Positions 45,202 through 53,763 of a stretch of 64,000 nucleotides of DNA are shown here, piece after piece. A program made the translations under genes and the position numbers. This stretch comes from UBA6168 sp039819485 (GTDB lineage: Bacteria; Bacteroidota; Bacteroidia; Chitinophagales; Saprospiraceae). Positions within the stretch are counted from its first letter, which is position 1. Every line of letters starts with the position of its first letter. The stretch covers positions 31,254 to 95,253 of the forward strand of contig JBCBRY010000018.1 of the NCBI GenBank assembly GCA_039819485.1. The letters run 5' to 3'. The notes below the pieces were generated by a model that did no database searches, was not told where the DNA came from, and saw only the letters and a program-made list of their open reading frames with translations.

Positions 45202-45265
45202 AAAAAACCAACCCTACTTCCTCATCGGGTTTCGGGCTGGTTTCCACACACTATGAGAACACCCA
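45202..45265 (-). repeat. Hairpin unit C
   Basis: AAAAAACCAACCC ... GGGCTGGTTTC followed by CACACACTATGAGAACACCC. The stem sequence differs from units B and D but still pairs (one mismatch), so the structure and the head are conserved more than the stem sequence. Confidence 0.8.
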
Positions 45266-45402
45266 ATAATATTTTAAATGGCTCTTTATTTAAGTAGGGG
45301 AATAGGCAACTATGCGGGTAAGCAAGTATGCTGTTAACCCCTTAAATAGGAACCTTGCAATTTGTCAAGTTTTGATTTTCCGCTTTCGGAAAAAAATGGG
45401 TG

Positions 45403-45464
45403 AAAAAACTGCCCTCGGCCCGACAAGTCAAGCCGGGGCAGCCCACACACTATGAGAACACCCA
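45403..45464 (-). repeat. Hairpin unit D
   Basis: AAAAAACTGCCCTCGGCC ... CCGGGGCAGC followed by CACACACTATGAGAACACCC, identical in its head to unit C. Just upstream on the minus strand it shares AATAT(A/T)ATT with unit C. Confidence 0.8.
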
Positions 45465-45967
45465 ATTATATTTTTGTCTGATTTGTAGTCGATCTTTTGA
45501 ATGGAGTACGAGGTTGGTGGTAAGTTTTCCCGTTGTGTTCGTGTCCATCAGTTTTTGTTTTGTTTGCGTAGCCCGTGTCAAATTTATTCCCTTCTTTGAA
45601 CCGTGCTTGTTTTTTGCTTTGCGATGTGCAGTTTACTCAAATATCTTTCCTCGCTTAAAGACACTGTTAAGAGGAAAGCTATTTCAGAATTGCACACAAG
45701 GAATAGAAAATAATTTTCAGAAAAATTAAATCCTAATTCATAAAGCCTTGAATATTAGTCGGTAAGTTCCCGTTTGTGTGTTGAATTTTAACGTTGATCT
45801 TTGTTATTGTAGTATGTAAAATTCTTTCAGTGTGGGAATGGATGTGTTGTTTTTAATCAAAAAAGCTAATTTTGAATTCGCTAATCTGACAATAAATTTC
45901 AGAAAAAATAACGAAACAAAAGGCATATTAGTTGCCCAAACTGGTTTTTCTTCAAAAAATTATTACT

Positions 45968-46019
45968 TGTCAGTAGTTGGTCGTTGGTTGACAAAACAGC
46001 TGAAAACCAACAACTGACA
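45968..46019. repeat. Hairpin immediately upstream of dnaG
   Basis: TGTCAGTAGTTGG and CCAACAACTGACA pair with one mismatch around a 26-base loop. It ends 25 bases before the TTG start and could affect translation or be an upstream terminator remnant. Confidence 0.55.
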
Positions 46020-46044
46020 TTCAACAACCAATCAATCCTAAGCT

Positions 46045-48027
46045 TTGATTCCAAAAAAAACGGTAGACGAAATATTTGAAACGGCCAAGATCGAGGACAT
46101 CGTTCAAGACTATGTAAGTCTCAAGCGGAGAGGTGCCAATATGATCGGGTTATGTCCGTTTCACAATGAAAAAACGCCTTCATTTACCGTTTCGCCGGCC
46201 AAGAACCTGTTTAAATGTTTTGGTTGCGGAAAAGGGGGGAATCCGGTCCGCTTCATCATGGAGCACGAAAACCTGAGCTTCCCGGATGCCCTCCGACAAG
46301 TGGCCAAGAAGTACCGGATAGAAATTGAAGAAGTCGAATTGACGCCGGAAATGGCTGCGGAGCAGGCCGAACGGGAGAGCCTTTTTATCGTAAATGAATT
46401 TGCCAAATCCTTTTACCAGGATCAATTGCTGAATACCGACCTGGGCAAAAGTGTGGGGCTTAGCTATTTCAAAGAGAGAGGGTTTCGGGAGGAGACGATC
46501 AAAAAATTTGGTCTTGGCTTCGCTCCCAATGCACGGGATACCTTCGTGAAAAAAGCCACACAGATGGGTTATAAACCGGAGTACCTGCAAAAACTTGGAC
46601 TCAGCAAAAATGGCCGTGATTTCTTCTGGAACAGGGTCATGTTTACCATCCATAACCTCACGGGAAAGCCCATCGCCTTTGCAGGTCGAATTCTTCAGAA
46701 AGATGCCAAGGCACCTAAATATATCAATTCGCCCGAGACGGACATCTACGTAAAAAACAAAATCCTCTACGGGGCCTTTTTTGCAAAAAATGCTATCCGA
46801 AAACTGGATGAATGCATTCTGGTGGAAGGTTACACGGATGTGATCTCGCTTCACCAGGCAGGTATCGAGAACGTGGTGGCCTCTTCGGGAACCTCTCTCA
46901 CCGAAGGCCAGATTTTGCTGATCAAACGGTTCACGCCCAATATCAAGATTTTGTACGATGGTGATCCGGCTGGGATCAAAGCGGCTCTCCGGGGGCTTGA
47001 TTTGGTGCTGGAAAAGGACATGAATGTCAAGGTGGTATTGTTGCCGGACGGCGAGGATCCCGACAGCTACCTGCAAAAGGTCGGCGCAACTCCATTTAAT
47101 GAATACCTTGAGAAGGAAGCCAAAGACTTCATTTTGTTCAAAACGGATTTGCTCCTTTCTGAGGTGGGAACTGATCCCGTCAAACGGGCCGGCCTGGTGC
47201 GTGACATCGTAGAAAGTATCGCCCGGGTGCCCGATCCCTTTAAACGGGCCTTTTACGTGAAAGAATGTGCCCGTATCATGGAACTGGAGGAGGAAGTCCT
47301 GGTGACGGAGACCAATAAGGTGGTCAAGAAAATTTTACAGAAAAGGGAAATCGACCGCAACCGGAAAAGAGGAACACAGGTCAACATTGTACCTGACCGG
47401 GGAGGGGAGTGGCCGACGGAAGAACCGCCTGTTACCACCGACGATGAAACGGCCCCGCCAATACCGGCAAAAAAAGAAGTGCTAAAAGATGAATTCCAGG
47501 AACGGGAAATCGCCCGTTTGCTGATTGCTTTTGGTGGTGAAGAATTTGACAAAGATGAAAATATGACGGTGGCCGAATACATTCTCGGAAATATTGAAGA
47601 AGTCATCAATGATTTTGATAATCAGCAGTATCAATCGATTGTAAAGGAATGTTTGAATCGGGTGGTTTCAAAAAAAGAATTATCTCCCCAATACTTTATT
47701 GGACATGCCGACCATTCCCTTAGCTCAATGGCCATTGACTTGTTGCATTCTCCTTATGAATATAGTTCCGGTTGGGACGAAAAAGGGTATCCGTTGCAAT
47801 CACAAAAAATGCCGGAAAAAAATTGGAATGAAGACTCCAAAAGTGCCTTGTTGCGATTTAAACTAAAAAAGGTGATGCGGCTTTGGGAAAAAAATCAACA
47901 ATCATTAAAGGATTTAAAAACAGATGAAGATGCATCTAAAATAATGCGCTTGCTTAAAGTACAGTCTAAGCTAAATGAAATGCGGAATGCTATTGCAAAA
48001 GAATTGGGAACTGTTGTTTTGAAATAA
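46045..48027 (+). CDS. dnaG: DNA primase
   Basis: The 660-residue protein starts at TTG (46045), read as Met. An in-frame TAA lies two codons upstream and the family N-terminus MIPKKTVDEIFETA begins exactly there, so TTG is the start. The CHC2 zinc finger is CPFHNEKTPSFTVSP...CFGCGKGGN. The Toprim domain has ECILVEGYTDVISLHQAGIENVVASSGTSLT, LYDGDPAGIKAALRGLDL and DGEDPDSYL. The C-terminal ~230 residues include an acidic linker (PTEEPPVTTDDETAPPIPAKKE) and a helical helicase-binding domain. It makes RNA primers on single-stranded DNA and works with DnaB. It is monocistronic as far as seen. Confidence 0.97.
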   Translation: MIPKKTVDEIFETAKIEDIVQDYVSLKRRGANMIGLCPFHNEKTPSFTVSPAKNLFKCFGCGKGGNPVRFIMEHENLSFPDALRQVAKKYRIEIEEVELTPEMAAEQAERESLFIVNEFAKSFYQDQLLNTDLGKSVGLSYFKERGFREETIKKFGLGFAPNARDTFVKKATQMGYKPEYLQKLGLSKNGRDFFWNRVMFTIHNLTGKPIAFAGRILQKDAKAPKYINSPETDIYVKNKILYGAFFAKNAIRKLDECILVEGYTDVISLHQAGIENVVASSGTSLTEGQILLIKRFTPNIKILYDGDPAGIKAALRGLDLVLEKDMNVKVVLLPDGEDPDSYLQKVGATPFNEYLEKEAKDFILFKTDLLLSEVGTDPVKRAGLVRDIVESIARVPDPFKRAFYVKECARIMELEEEVLVTETNKVVKKILQKREIDRNRKRGTQVNIVPDRGGEWPTEEPPVTTDDETAPPIPAKKEVLKDEFQEREIARLLIAFGGEEFDKDENMTVAEYILGNIEEVINDFDNQQYQSIVKECLNRVVSKKELSPQYFIGHADHSLSSMAIDLLHSPYEYSSGWDEKGYPLQSQKMPEKNWNEDSKSALLRFKLKKVMRLWEKNQQSLKDLKTDEDASKIMRLLKVQSKLNEMRNAIAKELGTVVLK

Positions 48028-48158
48028 AATCTTAATTATACAATTACAATTTTTTATTTGTTGTTGTGGCCTGCGCAGAAAAAAAAACTCGCTCCACCCA
48101 AACAGTTTTTTGGCGTGCCTCCCGCCCTAAATAAAATAGCTTCGGCGTTATTACAAAA

Positions 48159-49685
48159 TTATTCTCCGCGCACCTCCATCACTCGATCCCTCCATGATTT
48201 TGCGAAACTTGATTTTGGAAATTGACATAAATAAACGGTCGTTCCTCTCTCCCGCGCGTATTGGTTCTCTATTTTTCCGATTATTTTAATGTCTGAAAAA
48301 AAGCGTTGGACGTCTTCACCTATTTCATCATTTATATAAATAAGGGAATTAATTTCCTCCGAAATAATTGCTGGGGCCCAAAGCCGGTAAGTATCCGCAA
48401 AACTTGCGACTGATCGGCCTTTTGGGTGTTTGGAAAAACGAGCAACTGCTCCGGCCTGACCATAATTTTCAGCGTAAACGAAACATTGATCAGGGGCCCC
48501 TGAGGCTTTCAGAGCCTGATCCGTTAAAGCTCCCAACTCCTTCCAGCCAAACATGTCCGCATAGTCCTGTGGCAAGGCTTCAATATTTCCCCGCTCCCAG
48601 CGGGTGAGCGATTTTATGCCCATTTTATTCGACATAAAATCAAAATATTTAATTGAATCTGTAATTTTTAAAATAGGTACCCCAGATGGAAATAAAGGTA
48701 AATTGCCAATAAAAACGAACAGGGCAAGCGCAATTTTTTTCCAATTATTTTCTACATAATTTTCCCAAAAAACACCACCTGCGGCCATTAGCATGGGATA
48801 GGCCCCCAGGGTGTAATAATGTTTTCCGTTCATCAACAAAAATAAAAACAAGGTAAATAGATATATCCATCCGACCGGTCGAAATTCGTTGTGTTCTTTT
48901 TTGATCAATAATAAAATGAGTCCAGGAATCCAGATTAAAGAACCCCAAAAATGCATCAGTACCTGATCAAATAAAAAGTGAATAGGGTTGACCGTCGATA
49001 ACTGACTTCGGCTCAGCTCCTGAATGTGGTTGATAACCGGGAAATCATTTTGCCATTGCCAAATAAGGTTCGGAAGAACTATCAGCAATGAAATTCCAGC
49101 AGCTATCCAAATATGTTTTTTTAGAAAAACCAATCTATGTTTTGTGATCAAAAAAGAAAGTATGACTGCGACAATTAAAAACAGGACAGAATATTTATTC
49201 AAAAAGCCAACCCCTAAAATAACTCCCAACCAGAGCAACCATTTATTTTCTTTACTTTTCAAATATCGAATGATTGCCCAACTGGCCAATGCCCAAAAGA
49301 AAATGTCAATGATCACCGGCATGAACATATGGCTGGAACGTAGATAGGCGATGGAGGTAAAACCGGCTACTCCAGCTAATATCTGAGCATGTTTTTTACC
49401 GCCAAGATCATGGGCCATCAGACAAATCAAAAACAACAATGCCGATCCGAACAGGGCTGGAACCAAACGGGTCGCAAACAGTCCATCCCCAAAAACAGAT
49501 TGATTGACGAAACTGATAAATCCGATCAACGGAGGGTTCGACCAAAAACCCCAATCAGGCTGGCGGCCCAGTGCAAGGTACAACAATTCGTCCCGGTGAA
49601 ATCCATAATGGGTATTGGTCAAAAGGTGCAGCAACAACTTTGCAAACGCAAAACCGAGTGCTATTTTCAGGTGGGTTGATTTCAT
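48159..49685 (-). CDS. GT39-type membrane glycosyltransferase (PMT_2-like)
   Basis: The ATG at 49685 gives 508 residues (MKSTHLKIALGFAFAKLLLHL); a longer frame upstream adds a Ser/Tyr-rich extension with no membrane logic. The acidic loop 1 motif HRDELLYLALGRQPDWGFWSNPPLIGFI is the conserved D-E of the dolichyl-/undecaprenyl-phosphate-sugar transferase family. About 8-10 transmembrane segments follow (FLICLMAHDLGG, WLLWLGVILGVGFLNKYSVLFLIVAVIL, LILLLIKKE). The periplasmic tail (residues ~380-508) is soluble. It transfers a sugar from a lipid carrier to lipid or protein; the acceptor is unknown. It is divergent from the SUMF1-domain gene. Confidence 0.88.
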   Translation of the reverse strand: MKSTHLKIALGFAFAKLLLHLLTNTHYGFHRDELLYLALGRQPDWGFWSNPPLIGFISFVNQSVFGDGLFATRLVPALFGSALLFLICLMAHDLGGKKHAQILAGVAGFTSIAYLRSSHMFMPVIIDIFFWALASWAIIRYLKSKENKWLLWLGVILGVGFLNKYSVLFLIVAVILSFLITKHRLVFLKKHIWIAAGISLLIVLPNLIWQWQNDFPVINHIQELSRSQLSTVNPIHFLFDQVLMHFWGSLIWIPGLILLLIKKEHNEFRPVGWIYLFTLFLFLLMNGKHYYTLGAYPMLMAAGGVFWENYVENNWKKIALALFVFIGNLPLFPSGVPILKITDSIKYFDFMSNKMGIKSLTRWERGNIEALPQDYADMFGWKELGALTDQALKASGAPDQCFVYAENYGQAGAVARFSKHPKGRSVASFADTYRLWAPAIISEEINSLIYINDEIGEDVQRFFSDIKIIGKIENQYARERGTTVYLCQFPKSSFAKSWRDRVMEVRGE

Positions 49686-49857
49686 GTCGGTTGGTTTTCG
49701 GATTAAAGATGCAGGTTTTTTTGAAGTACACCTATTATTTAGAGCTTGAGAGGGAGAGAAAGTGAGAGAATGATAGGAGGTGAGTTTTTTTTTAAAATAA
49801 TTTGAACCTGAATAATACGTTGGTGTATAAGAGAGCAAAATTTAAAAATCAGACCTC

Positions 49858-51783
49858 ATGGTAAAATATTTTATTTGTATTATCTCACTGTTATTCAGTA
49901 CTTTAACATTGCTTGGAGCCCGGCCCGGAAACGTTGAACCTGTGAAAATCGAGCCTATTACCAAGGTAACTTATGACCATTCATTTTACGCAGAACAAGC
50001 AGAAGCGTGGAAGGAGCAAACTGTCAACGGGACAAATGTGGCCGACGCCTGGCTGAATTATTACAAGGCTGCCAGGTACGCCAACATTTTTGCGGATTCG
50101 TTGTCAAAAAAGTATGACCTCGATGCAATTGTTGGGAATATGCCCACCTCAATGGCCAATACTTTTGAATTCAATTATATCCTTTACGCTCACGAAAATG
50201 ATCTGACGGCGAAGTATGAACACTTGCTGAAAGCTCATGAAATCGCCCCTGAGCGATTGGATTCCTATCATTCCATGATCAATTATTATGTGGTAAAGGG
50301 CGATAATGAGCAGATTGCCAAATACGGTAAAGCTTTGTTTGAGGCAGGTGAATTTTCTCCTTCACTGATGGCCTGGAATTATAATGTGTTGGCATCGGTA
50401 GAAAAAAATGCCATCCTGTTGACTCATGGCGACAACGATACCTATCCTGCCTGGGTACTGCAAAAAGTAAAGGATACAAGAAAAGACGTTGAGGTTATCA
50501 ATATCAGCTTTTTGATGTACGATGAGTATCGGGAAAGAGTGTTTAGTGAATTAGGGATCATACCGCTTTCATCCGAAGATTATCCCGGTTACCAGGACAT
50601 GTACTTAGCCATTGCCCGACGGTTTGCCTTGCAGGCTGATCGCCCCGTTTATTTTGCGACTTCGATCCCACAATTTATCCGAAAAGAACTGGGCGATAGC
50701 CTGTACCTGGTCGGGATGGCTTTTAAATATTCAGAGACTCCTTTCGACAATGTGGCTTTTTTGAAAAATAATTTTGAAAACAAATTTTTAAAAGACCATT
50801 TACGCATTCAGCTGGAACCCGATACCGGGTCGAATGTCATTGCCAATATGAACATGCACTATTTGCCTGCCATTATTACCCTGCGCAAACATTACGTGGA
50901 TAGTGGCGAATCAGGTAAGGCCGGTGATCTGGTCCCCCTGATTCGGAGGATCGCCAAGAAGGCTGGAAAAGAAGCGTATATTTCGCATTACCTGGGAGAA
51001 ACCGATCCAGATAACAAAGAGTTTGTTACCGGTATTTCTGCCCGTTCGTTACAGAAGGAAATGGTGGCCGTTCGCAAAAATTTGTACGCCGGTGCAACCG
51101 AAGTGACCAATGAGCAGTACGATGCTTTTTTAATGGATTTACTGAAAAATAAGGAATATGAATTATTGGATAAATGCAAAGCACCCAAGACCAATTGGAG
51201 AAGCTTGCTGCCTGATAAATACCAACATTTACCCGATGATCAATTATTTTGGAATGGCGGCCATCCGGATGACGGGAGAGCACCTGTGCAAAACATAAGT
51301 CATGAAGCCGCGGTGGAGTATTGCAAGTGGATCACCAGGGTCTACAATAATTCTACTGATAAGAAAAAAGAATACGGACAGGTGAAATTTCGTTTGCCTT
51401 CCGAGGAAGAGTGGGAGTTCGCTGCTCATGGAGGTGGTACAACCCCCTATCCCTGGGGCGGGTTTTATTATAGAAATGCTAAGGGCTGCTTCTTGTTCAA
51501 CACGGAAGTCTCAAATGAAGAGCCATGCAAAGATTGTTCTGATAAGGCCAAAACCCCTGATCGTGACGGTGGCTTTTTCCCTGTGGTCGGGAATGCATAT
51601 TTCCCAAATGATTTCGGCCTTTACAACTGTAGTGGCAATGTAGCAGAGATGATTGCTGTCAAGGGAGTTGCCAAAGGAGGAAGTTGGGAAGACCATCCTG
51701 ACGATTCAAAAATTATGTCCGTGAAAAAATACAGCGCCCCCAGCCCGGCCATCGGCTTCCGGGTTTTTATGGAGGTGAAATAA
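49858..51783 (+). CDS. Exported protein with C-terminal SUMF1 (formylglycine-enzyme-like) domain
   Basis: The 641-residue protein has a signal peptide (MVKYFICIISLLFSTLTLLGA). Residues ~25-390 are helical and TPR-like in places, with AILLTHGDNDTYPAWVLQKVKDTRKDVEVINISFL. That signature is also seen in C-terminal parts of Bacteroidota membrane proteins. The last ~240 residues are a SUMF1/FGE fold: GATEVTNEQYDAFL, APVQNISHEAAVEYCKWI, KFRLPSEEEWEFAAHGGGTTPYPWGG, FGLYNCSGNVAEMI, VAKGGSWEDHP, AIGFRVFMEV. The catalytic cysteine pair of true sulfatase-activating enzymes is not evident, so it is probably structural or binding, like GldJ/GldK-related proteins. Neighbours to the right are a sigma and anti-sigma pair, 61 bases away. 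Confidence 0.85.
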   Translation: MVKYFICIISLLFSTLTLLGARPGNVEPVKIEPITKVTYDHSFYAEQAEAWKEQTVNGTNVADAWLNYYKAARYANIFADSLSKKYDLDAIVGNMPTSMANTFEFNYILYAHENDLTAKYEHLLKAHEIAPERLDSYHSMINYYVVKGDNEQIAKYGKALFEAGEFSPSLMAWNYNVLASVEKNAILLTHGDNDTYPAWVLQKVKDTRKDVEVINISFLMYDEYRERVFSELGIIPLSSEDYPGYQDMYLAIARRFALQADRPVYFATSIPQFIRKELGDSLYLVGMAFKYSETPFDNVAFLKNNFENKFLKDHLRIQLEPDTGSNVIANMNMHYLPAIITLRKHYVDSGESGKAGDLVPLIRRIAKKAGKEAYISHYLGETDPDNKEFVTGISARSLQKEMVAVRKNLYAGATEVTNEQYDAFLMDLLKNKEYELLDKCKAPKTNWRSLLPDKYQHLPDDQLFWNGGHPDDGRAPVQNISHEAAVEYCKWITRVYNNSTDKKKEYGQVKFRLPSEEEWEFAAHGGGTTPYPWGGFYYRNAKGCFLFNTEVSNEEPCKDCSDKAKTPDRDGGFFPVVGNAYFPNDFGLYNCSGNVAEMIAVKGVAKGGSWEDHPDDSKIMSVKKYSAPSPAIGFRVFMEVK

Positions 51784-51810
51784 TTAATTGGTGATTGATA
51801 ATTTATTTTC

Positions 51811-51838
51811 AACTCATAACTCATAACTCATAACTCAT
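51811..51838. repeat. Tandem heptamer AACTCAT x 4
   Basis: Four perfect copies of AACTCAT end 6 bases before the TTG start of the sigma factor gene. Slippage here would change the leader length, not the coding frame. Confidence 0.9.
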
Positions 51839-51844
51839 AAATCC

Positions 51845-52381
51845 TTGCACGACGAAGAATTAATGCGCCGTTCAGTCAACGGGTGTGAACAGTCTTTTGC
51901 TGAAATATATGATCGGTATGGACAGCGCATGCACAGCTATTTTTATCGAATGTTGTGGCAGGATGCCCAATTGGCGGAAGATTTTACACAGGATTTATTT
52001 TTGAAAATTATTGAAAAGAGAAATTACTACAACCCTGAAAAAAAATTCTCGACCTGGCTGTATACGGTGGCGGGCAACATGGTAAAGAATGAATACCGAC
52101 GAGTCAGCAGAAAAAAACCGTTGCCGGAAATGACCGACGTGCTTGAGGAAAATTTTTCAGAGAAAATGGATCAGGTTGTTTTTGAAACACATCTAAATAA
52201 TGCACTCAATTCTTTGGATGATTTACAAAAACAATGTTTCGTGCTAAGGTATCAGGAAGAAAAAAGCATGAAAGAAATAGCCGAAATCATTGGTTGCCCG
52301 GAAGGGACCGTAAAATCGAGACTATTTTACACAGTTAGAAAATTAGCGAATAAGCTCCGTGCTTTTGCGGGAGTACTTTGA
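51845..52381 (+). CDS. RNA polymerase ECF sigma factor (sigma-70 family)
   Basis: The 178-residue protein starts at TTG (51845); the stretch HDEELMRRSVNGCEQSFAEIYDRYGQRM aligns with the usual ECF N-terminus, so TTG is preferred over the ATG at 51863. Region 2 includes LAEDFTQDLFLKI and FSTWLYTVAGNMVKNEYRR (regions 2.3-2.4). Region 4 has LDDLQKQCFVLRYQEEKSMKEIAEIIGCPEGTVKSRLFYTVRKL, with the helix-turn-helix. It directs RNA polymerase to a subset of promoters and is probably held by the protein encoded next. The preceding SUMF1-domain gene and the following gene are in the same direction. Confidence 0.93.
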   Translation: MHDEELMRRSVNGCEQSFAEIYDRYGQRMHSYFYRMLWQDAQLAEDFTQDLFLKIIEKRNYYNPEKKFSTWLYTVAGNMVKNEYRRVSRKKPLPEMTDVLEENFSEKMDQVVFETHLNNALNSLDDLQKQCFVLRYQEEKSMKEIAEIIGCPEGTVKSRLFYTVRKLANKLRAFAGVL

Positions 52382-52462
52382 GGTTTTTGGTTTTTGGTTT
52401 TTGGTTCTTGGTGATTTAACCAAGCGAACCAGAAGCCAAAGATCAAAAACCGAAAACCAAAT
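52382..52462. repeat. GGTTTTTGG-type imperfect hairpin
   Basis: GGTTTTTGGTTTTTGG on the left is complemented imperfectly by CAAAAACCGAAAACC on the right. It fills the gap between the sigma and anti-sigma genes, so it could lower the expression of the second. Confidence 0.65.
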
Positions 52463-52465
52463 AAA

Positions 52466-53110
52466 ATGGAAAAAAGATTAGAGCAATTGTTGTTGTCCAA
52501 AAAATTCGGGCAACTGACAGCCGAGGAAAAATATTATGTGACGGAATCCATCGGGGAAACCGAATATAACCGCATGTCTGCATTTCTGTTTAATTCAAAA
52601 AAGACGTTAAAAAATGCCCCGCCGGTTGATCCGGTTTTAAAAAATAAATTAATGCGGTCGTTCCGTAAAAAGCATGGAATTGAAGAAGTGGCAAAAACTA
52701 ATTTAGTTGTTCGAATCATAAATTATAAAATGCCGGCCTGGCAGGTTGCCGCTGCGATAGCGTTATTGTTTGGGTTAAATTTTTGGTTGCAGGCCGAACC
52801 TGCGGTCATCACCGAAACGGAGACGGTTTATGTACATTCGACAGATACAATATACAAAGAGGTAGCCCTGCCCGCTATAGTGACCGAGCGCCCTGTAAAA
52901 AACACACCACCTCGCATTAACGTTAAACCAAGTATTCCCGATTTGACTACGGATAGCCTGGCGGAGGCTTATGTTGCACTCACGCCCAAAAGGAATGAGA
53001 TTGAGGATGTCCCCGCACCGGATACCTTCGGGATTTTGGTTTCACAGCCACGGGGGCAGTCTGCTTCCCAGGCTTCAGAGTTATGGGATTTATTAAGTGA
53101 AGTGTATTGA
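52466..53110 (+). CDS. Probable anti-sigma factor, single-pass membrane protein
   Basis: The 214-residue protein begins with a soluble, helical N-terminal part (MEKRLEQLLLSKKFGQLTAEEKYYVTESIGETEYNRM). One membrane helix is at about residues 92-107 (WQVAAAIALLFGLNFWL). A periplasmic low-complexity tail, rich in Pro and Thr, follows. This topology, directly after an ECF sigma factor and with no other partner, supports a role as its membrane anti-sigma. The N-terminus does not contain a clear zinc motif (H-x3-C-x2-C). The identity is inference from position and topology. Confidence 0.65.
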   Translation: MEKRLEQLLLSKKFGQLTAEEKYYVTESIGETEYNRMSAFLFNSKKTLKNAPPVDPVLKNKLMRSFRKKHGIEEVAKTNLVVRIINYKMPAWQVAAAIALLFGLNFWLQAEPAVITETETVYVHSTDTIYKEVALPAIVTERPVKNTPPRINVKPSIPDLTTDSLAEAYVALTPKRNEIEDVPAPDTFGILVSQPRGQSASQASELWDLLSEVY

Positions 53111-53127
53111 CTATCAGGTGTTTAAAT

Positions 53128-53168
53128 AAAAGGCCCGAAGAAATCCTATTTTCTTCGGGCCTTTTTTT
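53128..53168. terminator. Rho-independent terminator
   Basis: AAAAGGCCCGAAGAAA and TTTCTTCGGGCCTTTT form a perfect 16-bp stem followed by T. It lies 17 bases after the anti-sigma stop. Confidence 0.93.
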
Positions 53169-53400
53169 ATTGCATTAAATAACCGTTTTCGGTTACATAG
53201 AATTACGGAAAACGGTCTGTTGTAACTGCCTCTTTGCCCGCCATCTTTGTTCCGTCAAACAAAGCAATCTGCGACGGACCTTCCTTTTGTTAGAGCTCTT
53301 TTTTGATTAGAGTTTTTCTTCTCCTCGTCTTTTTGCTTTTCCTCTAAACCCTTCTGAACGGGCTTAAATGCACGTGGTCAGACTCAATCCTTATTGCCTT

Positions 53401-53745
53401 ATGAAAAGCTTTTTCATCTTTTTCCTTTCTTTTTGTTTTACTGTTATCCTTGCAGAGCCAGTTAATTTATTGATCGAATGCTCAGCTCCACAGAATGTGG
53501 CCGCTACCTCGATCAATGCGGGAAATATATCCTTCGACTGGGACGATTGCAGTGGGGGATGTACGGAATATAAAGTGAAATACCACCGGGAGGAAGACAG
53601 TTATTCGAGCTCCGAATTTACCACTTCCAGTTCGGCTTTTTCGTTTTCAAATTTACCGGATGGGACTTATGATTTTTATTTTTCTACCGTATGTGGCGGT
53701 GACGCCAGTTCCTTAATCATTATTGAGGAAATAGTGATTGATTAA
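53401..53745 (+). CDS. Small exported fibronectin type III-like protein
   Basis: The ATG at 53401 gives 114 residues starting MKSFFIFFLSFCFTVILAE, a signal peptide; a longer frame from 53368 lacks one at its start. The rest is one FN3-like sandwich: CSAPQNVAATSINAGNISFDW, then EYKVKYHREEDSY, then FSNLPDGTYDFYFSTVCGG. Four cysteines suggest disulfides. There is no T9SS C-terminal domain. It is convergent with the gene at 53764, leaving 18 bases. Role unknown. Confidence 0.75.
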   Translation: MKSFFIFFLSFCFTVILAEPVNLLIECSAPQNVAATSINAGNISFDWDDCSGGCTEYKVKYHREEDSYSSSEFTTSSSAFSFSNLPDGTYDFYFSTVCGGDASSLIIIEEIVID

Positions 53746-53763
53746 TCACGAAAGAATGGGCTG

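Larger units (their letters stand above)
44491..46044. other. 1.55-kb gene-free region with repeat structures
   Basis: Short open frames here (for example 44696-45142 and 45400-45729) follow repeats, have no homology that I recognise, and are not believed. From left to right it holds a small inverted repeat (GCTGAGAGC/GCTCTCAGC, about 44551-44590), a terminator-like stem facing left (about 44600-44640), a 21-bp tandem repeat (44698-44755), four hairpin units (44970-45464), about 500 bases without visible structure, and a hairpin just before dnaG. Confidence 0.65.

Noticed and set aside
44698..45464. CRISPR array or integron attC sites
   Set aside because: The repeated units differ in spacing (101 to 201 bases), have hairpins with T-runs and show no spacers of equal length. 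No GTTRRRY / RYYYAAC core pair, integrase, cas gene or cassette frame is visible.
44696..45729. Genes of 60 to 150 residues in the 1.5-kb gap
   Set aside because: They are made largely of the 21-bp repeats and hairpin units (repeated VFGCWFL-like residues) and have no plausible N-terminus or domain.
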